From Isoetes taiwanensis (lineage: Eukaryota; Streptophyta; Lycopodiopsida; Isoetales; Isoetaceae): 64,000 nucleotides of DNA. A program made the translations under genes and the position numbers. The stretch lies in contig JAJEKV010000001.1 of assembly GCA_021234155.1 (NCBI GenBank), positions 31,324,177 through 31,388,176 on the forward strand, written 5' to 3'. A model generated the notes under the pieces. The model did no database searches. It was not told the origin of the DNA and saw only the letters and a list, made by a program, of their open reading frames with translations. How positions within the stretch are numbered: position 1 is the stretch's first letter; each line of letters starts with the position of its first letter. Of the stretch, positions 55,005 to 64,000 are shown piece after piece.

Positions 55005-57135
55005 AGCAAAACTAGGGACGAGAAGGGAAGTGCAGTAAAGACTAGGGCAAAGCCAACAAATCAACCAAGAAGAATAGAATGACAGTTATAACAAATCTTT
55101 TCGCTGTGCAATGGCTGTTCTTTATCTGAATGCCATGTTTTCTTGTTATACTGAATGAAGGAATTACTTGCTTTAGAAAAGGACTCCAATTACCTTTATG
55201 GTATTTCTTCTTGACTTCTTAGTATACACTGAAGTTTTTGAAATGCTTCAGATACTATAAATGTATGTGCATATATGTAATTTGAAATATGTATCAAGCA
55301 TTGGATACCACAGACACTGCCCCTGGAGCCATTACATGCAAAGGTATTCTTAAATATTAGATCCATTGGAGTTCATAATTCCGAAAGCAATAGACATCAG
55401 CTTCATGAAATTTTCTTTAAAGATTCTGTAAGCCAACAAGGGGAATTGTTTCCTCGACAAATTTTTGATAACACAAACATCCAAGTGCTTTGACTTCCAG
55501 TTTGTCTAAAACTCTAACGTGGATATTGTGAAAACATGACTTCACGGTTTGATTTAGGCCACTTCACCCTCGAGAAATTGGAGGGCAACTCCGTGGGCAG
55601 CACCTTGTTTTTTTTTACCTCTCCAGTCTATTTCTGTTTGAGTATCTGCTTACCTCTTATTTCTGCGGTAAGCGTTTCAATCTAGATTATTTGCGAAGCT
55701 ATTCAACTTCCTCTGTTTACTCTGTTTTTCCAATCCTTTTCACCCCATCCAATCCAAGGAGTTCCAAAACGATCTTGATCGAGATCCAGGCTGTGTTATA
55801 GAACCCCATTAACAAGGCTGAGATTCGTCGATTTGCTCCAAGCCCCCTTTTTTTTTTTTTTTTTTTTCAATTCGTATTGCTCATTGAGGTCCCCCCCCCC
55901 CAATAGTAATGTGCGATCGGAGCTTGCGGAGCATGATCATCTATCCTGGCCGCTTCAATCATTCCTTCAGAGGTAAGTTGTATCCAAATCTTCAAGCTCC
56001 ATCTGTGATATATGGTTATACATGCCGGCTATACCAAATTAGCTCTTCTGGCTTTAAGATTCACCCCCTTGCAGGTAATGCTTTTGCCTTTTACTCACTA
56101 TTTCCCCCTCTTGGCTTTTGTTTTCTGGTATGCATTAATATTTCAGGCTTCCCTGTTTTAACACCGTGGTTATGGACGTTTTGGGGCTAGGTGCTTATGT
56201 GATCGATGAAGGCAGCAAAGGGATCCGAAAGATTCTGAAGATATTTTAGAGCAGAGCAGACCCTCTGTGTTTGTTTCTGCCTCTAGAGGTAAATCGCACA
56301 AAGGCACTTGACATTTCGATATTCTTTAATCTTCCAGCCTGCTTCCCAAATCTTAAAAATATACAGGTGAATTGCTGCTAGAATAAGATGATGAAGATCT
56401 TATTATTTCGCTTGAGGCAAACCCCTAAGATATGGTCCAATCTCGAGCAGCATGCCAACAACATCAGATAAGGATCTCCCTTATGTCTTTGTTCCTCTGT
56501 TCCTCTTATGCACCATATCTTGTTGTTCTAAGCAAGCTAATTCTAAGTCAAATATTAATGGACAAGTTTATCATGAGTATATAGCACTATTGCCTTCAAA
56601 TAGCATGGTAATATAATCAGTGACGCAGGTCTAGAATTGAAAGAGGGCTCTTCAACTTGCTTTTGAAGGACCAACTGAACATTATGTCATGCGCCATCTA
56701 TGTGCTAATGAAGATTGATGCATAAAATCCACCTTACCCGAAAATTGTTAAAATCGTGTCCCATCCTAGATGATGTGCTTCTCTCAGCAGGCTAATAACT
56801 TTAAATCCATTTTATTACCCTCGAGTTAGGGGACTGATGCGTTCTATATCCTTGGCCCTGTATATTGTTGTTTCCACCTCTTAGATGTAACCAACCAGAA
56901 TAATCTAGAACTACTTCCGATGCCTCCCTCTACCTGCAATATATAGACCTTATGATTACCATATTTACCTTAATCAAAAGAGTTAAATACGCCTCTTCTG
57001 CGTAGTACCAATTACTGTTTCAAGTCTTCACACTGCTATGTTCTCTCTGTGCAATAGACAGCAGCATTTCAGCAAGATATTGATAATTCTTGTTAAATCA
57101 AATAGTATGACAGTAACCTTTATAACTTGCTCCCT
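55005..57135. other. intergenic stretch
   Basis: No family match. 55,849-55,868 is a T run of about 20 and 55,892-55,901 a C run. After them a short plus frame (ATG 55,909) ends at a good donor GTAAGT (55,972), and MDVLGLGAYVIDEGSKGIRK occurs at about 56,173. These might be exons of an unknown gene, but nothing ties them together. Confidence 0.35.
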
Positions 57136-57863
57136 CATGACAGGCAGTGGCTGCATGTCTACAGAAGAATCTATTTTGCGTTTCTCTTCCACCTAGAAAT
57201 AGATGAATGCAAACATGTTTTAGCCAGCCAAGAAGAGATACATTTAGCAATCAGGGTAGAAGACATAAAATGAGTTGGTCTTCTAGAAAGCTATCTATAG
57301 CCCACTGATACTTTGACTCATTAAGTCCAAACCACTCGGCTAAATGCTCGTCTGCAACAAGCAGAGCTGCATGACAACCAACTATTACACCAACATAGAC
57401 TTGCATGGTTTGTCACCATATTTTAATCTTTCCAACTGCTACTTGAAGGTGGAAATACAATAAAAGAACTACCTTTTCTAACCTTTGATGCTGCATTTGA
57501 CTAGAATCTGTAGCTGAGAAGCTCATTCAAAACTTGATGAGCACCTGAGTCATTGTTCCTTTTCCATTCTGTATTTCAACAGTCGTGAACTCGTCCCGAT
57601 CATTTCGTGATTGAGCAGCAGCCATTGCTCTTCCGTATGCTTCTTTCAATGTTCAATAGATGGTAACAAACTAGTGCTGTAACTAGAAAAGAAAGTTAGA
57701 GTCTATGAGACTAGATAAATACAACACGTTAGATCTGTTAGCATCGCCTCAGCATTTAATACAAACAGAAAACAGAAACAGAAAGCTATTTAGTAACTCT
57801 GGGATATGTTCTGATATAAGCTTTTGACCAGTTGCGGACCTGCCTCTTCTTTTGCAATGAGTG
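57136..57863 (-). repeat. left copy of a ~725-bp direct duplication
   Basis: Matches 60,851-61,573 with few differences. It carries the same exon-like pieces on the minus strand (ATG 57,406), but the donor seen in the other copy (GTATGT) is changed to TTATGT, and the frame ends at CLLP followed by a stop. Confidence 0.92.
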
Positions 57864-57912
57864 GCATATATGATTTATATAGGTATTAATATATTTGGGA
57901 AGTTCTCATCAC

Positions 57913-60682
57913 CTTTGGTGTGTCATACCAATTGATGAACATGTAGGCAATGCATTGGGCATTCTCATCTTCATCCAAGACCTTCCATGCCACCGCACGT
58001 TCATATGCAGCAGGTCGACCCTTGGTGGATAGCCTAATGCTACCTTGAAGATATGCAAACCCCTGTATTCATTTTGAGTCAGTTCCCCTAAAGTTCTTAA
58101 CAAGATATTGTCATCATCTTTCAAATAGGAATATTAAAAGAAACACTTGCCTGTTGAATTACTTGAGCCACATCATTGAAAGAGTTTTTCTTTCCAGCTT
58201 CATCCAAAGTTTTGTCCCATGAAATGGCATGCAAATCAGACCAAGTGCTCTCCAACAATTTCTAAACCAGCTCTGTTTGCAAATATGAACTCTGGAATGG
58301 CCTGTTATTAGAAGAAAAATAAAAAATCCTTGTCAGAATAAGCATTTATTTCATCAAGATAATACTGTACTCATTTCTAAGCACACAGACCTTCCAAGTA
58401 CAGCAAACAATTGCATCTTTATGATGCCAGAAAGCATCAGTACTTCCTGGATCTGATTCAGTTAAATCCAGCCCAAAGTTGACCCTGAAAGATCAGCAGC
58501 AGAGTGCCAGAGTTATAAGTAGCTTCTGCACATTGATTAAACAATTTATTCTAAAAGAAACATACCTGTAGCTCCTTAGGATCTGATGAGAAAGGATTAG
58601 AGCTTCAACATTACGGACATACTGGCGAGCACTTGCTGCGACTTCTTCACGATTGAGAGGCTCAAACACGAACTGAAATGCCATTGTTAACACAGATCGA
58701 ATATTTGATGTCGCAGCGGCGTCATCTGCAAACCTGCTACCTTCTCCACCTTCCAGAATAGATGCCAAGTCCAAGGTGCGGGATAAACCACCATATCCGT
58801 CCTGCTATGTAGAACTTAAAGCCTGCATAACAGGGATAATGATTCAAACGAATTTACCATTCTTACCAGGCCGTTTACTAGTGGAATCACACGGAAACCA
58901 GATGGTAAAAGAGGCACATCATCTGAAACAGCAGCATCTACGGGAGCAACCATTCACTGTGCACAGGCTCCAACGGCATTGTCGTCACTTCCACTGCATA
59001 ACTGCACGAAAAGGTGATTTAAGTTTCAGAAACTGGAGCTTACATCTGATCAGAGATGGTATCTTCTTCTGTTACCTGAAGCAGGACAGTCTCTCTAGGT
59101 AAGATTGGACCAGCTTGAGTACCATGTTCCTCCAATTTTATCACTTCTAGGAACTGCAAGAATCAGTAAGTGTGTTAGTATTTTTTACTTGCTGCATGCA
59201 CAATTTCCAATATTACTTCTTCTTCCTCTGAGGAATGCATTAGGGGCAGAGGGATTTGGCCAACACAAATGCCCCCTCTGGATAGCGCCAAATTGTAGCT
59301 GCTCGCTCTTAGGGCTGCTATCTGCAGCAATGCTACAATCTGCCCATTCTGAACGATGCTCGCGCAGAAATCTGATGAGTGTGGCTGGAGGGACGTTCTG
59401 GAAAATTACATAAATGTTAAAACCTCTGTTTAAAAAGCTCAAGGAAAGGGACAGGCAGAAAATTAACCTGGAGTAACCTTGAGGCTTTTGCACACAAGAT
59501 ACCACCCCCAATTGAGCATAGTCTATCTGTTCCAAGCTGTCCTCCAACATGGCTATGAGTTGGGGTCATGTTTTTCAATTGTTACGTCGTCCACACCGTC
59601 ATTAACCAAAGAAGTCCACCCATCATCGGCAAAGCCATTGACTGCCTCATTGAAACCCCTGTCATAGACCCATGAGAATCTGGTGTTGAATAGCCACTTG
59701 AAATACGCGTACAATCTCTCAACCTGGCAAGGCTGGCTAAGGGCTCGCAACACAGCAGGTTGCTGGCCACTCCTAAGTAGATTCTCTCCTGCTGTCTCCT
59801 GAGATATTCGTCGTAAATAATGCAGGGCCTACACACACATACCACCCCATAGCCATGGTCAAGTTTTGGTGTCCAACACTCGCATTTAATAACTGTGGAC
59901 AATTTTCCCCCTATGCTGACCTAAGGTGGAACATGATTCTATCCGTAGGATTCTAACTAGAAAATATGCAACTTTCTTACCCCAAGGGTCATTTTTTGAG
60001 CAAGCACAGCTGATGATTCGTAAAGTGGCCTAAGCACCTCAAGAACTCTCCGCCTACCGATTTCATTAGTTAAATTGGTTTTAACCAACTGCAATGATTG
60101 ACAATTACCTCTAAATCCATGTGGTCGACAATATGAATGCTGCATACCCCACCTTCATAAGGTCTGATCAGGTAGCCACTTGGTAGCATCTCTGCGCGGA
60201 CAAATTCTGCTGCATTCTTCATTGCTGGCCCTCCATTAGTGTTGCTTAAAGATCTCTCACAAACCTGTTACCCACACAAAATTAATGGTTCCCAACATTC
60301 AATACGCTGTCGTAAAATTTTAATCAAACCACATACAGGCGCATACATAATAACCAGATAACCAATCCAGGTTTGTGCATAAACTGTTGTAATAAATTAA
60401 GCGGGAAAGAGAAAAATAATGCCATCCTCCAAATATGTAGTGTATCTCACACAAGTCTCGCGCTGGAACTAATGTTGTCGGAGCGTACATCTATCATATA
60501 AACTAGCATCAGCATTGAACGGAAAAACTGATCACAAATTGGTTACATTTTTCATGGGCATATATTACCTGAGTGTAAATAAGCTCGATTGTCCCCCCGT
60601 TTGGGGTGGGAAAAGCCCGAAGGATCTCCAATCGTCGGCAATCTCGAAGCCAGCAAGGACGATCTTTCAAGATTTCGGCAAC
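57913..60682 (-). pseudogene. class III HD-Zip transcription factor, START-to-MEKHLA part, 13 exons with lesions
   Basis: Minus-strand exons follow the plant HD-Zip III protein in order. 60,569-60,682 is VAEILKDRPCWLRDCRRLE. About 60,421-60,490 is YAPTTLVPARD. 60,109-60,264 has RAEMLPSGYLIRPYEGG. 59,981-60,053 has VLRPLYESSAVLAQKM. 59,724-59,828 has QQPAVLRALSQ. 59,468-59,658 has GFNEAVNGFADDGW and GGGILCAKAS. 59,217-59,397 has NVPPATLIRFLREHRSEWAD. 59,076-59,153 has FLEVIKLEEHG. 58,867-59,001 has LLPSGFRVIPL. 58,566-58,801 has RTLDLASILEGG and ARQYVRNV. 58,391-58,484 has WHHKDAIVCC. 58,151-58,301 and 57,913-58,062 form MEKHLA (FIFANRAGLE, AYERAVAWKVL). Splice sites are good (one GC donor). 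Frame changes occur in exons 2, 6, 7 and 12, and exon 9 has an in-frame TGA. Homeodomain, zipper and first half of START are not seen. The family controls organ polarity, meristems and vascular tissue. Confidence 0.85.
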
Positions 60683-60850
60683 CTGTAAAGAAATTCTGCT
60701 ACCCAGTTGTGAATTCTCAGAACCGAGATGCTTAAATTGAAAGAAAAAGAATTTTATTGAACAAGGATAGACACAGGGCTAATTTCTTCATAGTTTTCAT
60801 GGCCAGATGGTTAAATAATCAACTATTAGAGATCTAAATTGCCCAAATGT

Positions 60851-61116
60851 CATGACAGGCATTGGCTGCATGTCTACAGAAGAATCTATTTTGCGTTTTT
60901 CTTCCACCTAGAAATAGATGAATGCAAACATGTTTCAGCCAGCCAAGAAGAGATACATTTAGCAATCAGGGTACATACAATGAGTTGGTCTTCTAGAAAG
61001 CTATCTATAGCCCACTGATACTTTGACTCATTAAGTTCAAACCACTCGGCTAAATGCTCGTCTGCAACTAGCAGAGCTGCATGACAACCAACTATTACAC
61101 CAACATAGACTTGCAT
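60851..61116 (-). CDS. unidentified small protein, two exons, in the right duplicate
   Basis: Minus strand, ATG at 61,114-61,116. The first exon reads VGVIVGCHAALLVADEHLAE, then LNESKYQWAIDSFLEDQL, to a GTATGT donor near 60,975. The second begins after TATTTCTAG near 60,909 with VEEKRKIDSSVDMQPMPVMT and runs past the duplication border. The N-terminus is hydrophobic and could be one membrane segment, the rest charged. I do not recognise the family. A 32-codon upstream frame (MAAAQSRNDRDELTTVEIQN) starts near 61,335. The left duplicate keeps the frame (with AEWFGLN for AEWFELN) but lost the donor. Confidence 0.4.
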
Positions 61117-61573
61117 GGTTTGTCACCATATTTTAATCTTTCCAACTGCTACTTGAAGGTGGAAATACAATAAAAGAACTACCTTTTCTAACCTTTGATG
61201 CTGCATTTGACTAGAATCTGTAGCTGAGAAGCTCATTCAAAACTTGATGAGCACCTGAGTCATTGTCCCTTTTCCATTCTGTATTTCAACAGTCGTCAAC
61301 TCGTCCCGATCATTTCGTGATTGAGCAGCAGCCATTGCTCTTCCGTATGCTTCTTTCAATGTTCAATAGATGGTAACAAACTAGTGCTGTAAATAGAAAA
61401 GAAAGTTAGAGTCTATGAGACTAGATAAATACAACACGTTAGATCTGTTAGCATCGCCTCAGCATTTAATACAAACAGAAAACAGAAACAGAAAGCTATT
61501 TAGTAACTCTGGGATATGTTCTGATATAAGCTTTTGATCAGTTGCAGACATGCCTCCTCTTTTGCAATGAGTG
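60851..61573 (-). repeat. right copy of the ~725-bp direct duplication
   Basis: Matches 57,136-57,863; the two copies bracket the HD-Zip III exons. Same orientation. Confidence 0.92.
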
Positions 61574-64000
61574 CTTGTGCTTTTATGTTACTGAGCATTT
61601 TATTCTTTTGAAAAGTACTAACATCGCCCCCGGGATCAGGGCACGTCCTTTTCTTTTTGTAGGTCATCCTGCACAGTATCTTTCTGCTCCAGCTCTTCCT
61701 TATCAGTGGAGAATGAAGTTATTTCTACTTGTCATCCTTTGAATCTTATGTTAATTGAGTTGTAGCTATTCGATGTTTTCGATAAGTAATTAATCATGAA
61801 TAACTAAGTTAACGTACATTGTGGGTTTGTTCATCTCTTGTGTGATGGAAGTGTGTTTTAAAAGAAAATTATCTACCTATCCAACATATTCCCCCCTTAC
61901 AAGCAAATATTAGCACATTCCCATCTATTCATCACTAATAAAGGGTTTTCCAAAAAGATACCAAGGCAAGAGAGGTGAGGACCGTGAGGTCCCAATGATA
62001 TGGAAATTGACGGGACCGGGCGACAAAGACGATTGCAAAGTGGGTCTCATGAAGGTCAAATTCGGCTCTTGAGCCTCATGTTGACACCGTGGCGTGTAAG
62101 GTGGAGCGTCAAGTCTGTTTAGGGCAGACGTGGTCAGCTGTAAGCCGCTCGAATATGGGGCTCCGTCTTCATTCATCACACAGGTACTTTCCTGTAATCC
62201 TTCAGGATTCCACAGCACATTTTCCTGAAGGAAAAATAGAGCAACAGACGCATATGATGTCTTTTTTGTTTGCGTTTAATTTTGATCCAAAAACTATTTG
62301 CTGGTTGATGCTCATGGAAATGCGTCAGAGATTTCTTGGACATAAATTTCACAGTTGTGCCATAGGCCCCCATTCTTACTCTGCATATCGTTTATTTAGC
62401 CTAGCTAGGGAGACACAGGTCTTCTGTTAATTCTGGATCTCTTGAGCAAAACGTATGACTAACATGCGTTGCTTATGCATCAGAAGTATAACACAAAATC
62501 AAAGGCATGCCCAAAACCACTGTTTCGTCCAAGGGATTTTTCGTTTAAACACACACGATTTAATCTTTTGAAACCCGTTCAAGTTTTGTGCAAATTTGAG
62601 TGATGCTTTCATTCACCAGTACTCAATCAGTAAAAGTTGCCACTCATCCACCAGATCTTATCTAGGAAGACAATCCATTGTTTTATCACATTCAATACTA
62701 TTACCATCCATACAGTACGAATTACGACTTTGTGCAAAAAATGCTCTTGCCAAACAGAAAATGATAATAATCTAAACGAGTATGCAGTGCGCAATAACAG
62801 AGTGATGCATTCTTAATGTTAATATGATCAATCAATGCATATCATGTTGTGATGATGACACGAGAGAGTTTGAAGAATATTTACTAGAATTCTGGAGCAG
62901 GATGTGATTTCTTGTAGTTTTGGGTTTTTTAGACCTTTCAATTGGCATGTAGAGATTACTGTAAGTCCACTCAGAGACACGGAAGTTTGCTATTGGTGGT
63001 GCCACAGATGACCCTTTTGTTGTCAAAAAATGCATTTTTTAAAACTTTTTTTTGTTAAAATGTTGCAGATTCGGATAAAAAATGTTGTTGTTAGGCTAGG
63101 TTAAAATACGTTAATATGATGGAAGAAATACGTGCCCCGCACGTGTGGGCGACGACATCAGGAAAAAAATGTCCAAAATACGTATTTTTACTGGACATTT
63201 TTGGCTACCTGAAAATCAATTACCAGCACTATGAAAATCAAATTCCAGCAGTCCTAAATTCCATTTCCAGTTGCCCTAACCTAAACGTAAACTAAGAATT
63301 TTTCGTTAGACGCTCTTCGTCCACATCTGCAGCTGCAGAAACTGCCAAATCCGTTGCAGTTGGTCCATCAAAAAGGCTTGTCCAAATTTTCCTGCAGCAT
63401 ATTTTTTGCGTATTTTTTTGTTCAATTTAAAAAATACATATTTACAATGTTTTTTAATCGTTCGAAGAAATTCAAGAAATAATGAAAATCATTATGTTGT
63501 TACCTAGTTGTTAGGCTTCTTCTAGAGAAACACCTGTTTGGGCTCTTATTGACATTGCCTTATAAATCTGTAAATGTTTCAACCTAATTCTAGTTGCAAT
63601 GGTAGCTGTTGCTGCCAATATTATGGTCATTGCTTGTGGAAATTGGCTTTAGCCTCAGATTTCAAAGTTTCTATAAAGATCAATTTTTTTTTGTCAACGA
63701 TTCCTTCACATGCATGGAAAATGCAGGAGCATACTAGATGTGCCCTTGAAAGCTTCATAACACCTTTGAAGCTTCATAGCACCCTTGGATTCCAAGAGCA
63801 GATTTCTTATGTTATGCAAAGAAAGTTGGTCTTTTATTTATGCTCTTGGGAATGAGTAGAGTGATGCCCCTTCGTGGAAGTAGGATTTACTTGATGTTCT
63901 GATCTTGTGTCTGTTCAGAACATTGCAAAGCAAAAGACATCCTTAGACACACAAGATTTCGACATACATTTGTGTCCTGTTTTGTTAGCATTTTGGCTGC
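61574..64000. other. gene-free stretch to the window end
   Basis: No exon of the missing HD-Zip III N-terminus (homeodomain WFQNRR, leucine zipper) is found on the minus strand. Other short frames are unassigned. AT-rich. Confidence 0.5.
63165..63202. other. foldback around a central palindrome
   Basis: Arms AAAAATGTCC and GGACATTTTT enclose AAAATACGTATTTT, so the whole 38 bp can fold on itself. Confidence 0.65.

Noticed and set aside
55849-55901. T and C runs as a retroposon poly(A) tail
   Set aside because: No element body or target duplication next to them.
57301-57420. Duplicated small-protein exons as part of the HD-Zip III gene
   Set aside because: They match no HD-Zip III segment and lie on both sides of the HD-Zip exons as a separate repeat.

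Overview
The window is nuclear DNA from a streptophyte. A land plant is likely, and an early-diverging lineage or close algal relative cannot be excluded. The evidence is split, intron-rich plant gene families (class III HD-Zip with START and MEKHLA domains, PPR, pectate lyase, a mitochondrial ATM-type ABC transporter, an N-terminal protein methyltransferase) together with plant-type Ty3/gypsy, Ty1/copia, Helitron, Mutator-like and LINE elements. There are no operons, rRNA or convincing tRNA genes. About three quarters of the sequence is transposon-derived.

1-24,892 is one nested stack. A decayed Ty3/gypsy element (gypsy-A) has a partial 5' LTR at 1-454, a gag zinc knuckle near 1.25 kb, a broken pol at 14.7-17.1 kb and a split 3' LTR. 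It was entered twice. First, a head-to-tail array of three Helitrons (1516-14,083, all on the minus strand) sits between gag and pol. The two right-hand units are near-identical tandem copies of about 4.8 kb carrying PPR fragments. The left unit carries ABC-transporter and pectate-lyase fragments. Second, a copia-type element (17,771-24,348; 198-bp LTRs with one mismatch; 5-bp target duplication GGATC) lies inside the gypsy-A 3' LTR. It contains a Mutator-like element (18,784-22,251; 9-bp target duplication) whose ends hold arrays of a 12-bp motif, in part spaced exactly 22 bp apart.

25,120-36,597 is a second, 11.5-kb gypsy-type element (gypsy-B). It has 1.59-kb LTRs, a clear PBS and polypurine tract, four long hairpin repeats in its leader, an internal TATA box with an acidic reading frame, and almost no pol. 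From 36.6 to 51.5 kb there are gene and element fragments: a katanin p80-like exon, a minus-strand gypsy gag, two related LINE copies with different microsatellite tails, a histone H3 pseudogene, a perfect 23-bp inverted-repeat MITE-like unit and an unidentified coding-like remnant.

51.6-61.6 kb is the genic part. A plus-strand alpha N-terminal protein methyltransferase gene can be followed through eight exons (51,640-55,004), with single-base lesions in exon 5. On the minus strand, thirteen exons of a class III HD-Zip gene (57,913-60,682) run from the middle of START to MEKHLA with good splice sites but several frameshifts and one stop. No homeodomain or leucine zipper is seen up to the window edge. 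This piece is bracketed by a direct duplication of about 725 bp carrying exons of an unidentified small protein. 61.6-64 kb has no recognisable gene.

Repeat copies differ in clusters at GC-rich CNG-like sites rather than evenly, so part of the frame damage may be consensus error rather than real decay.
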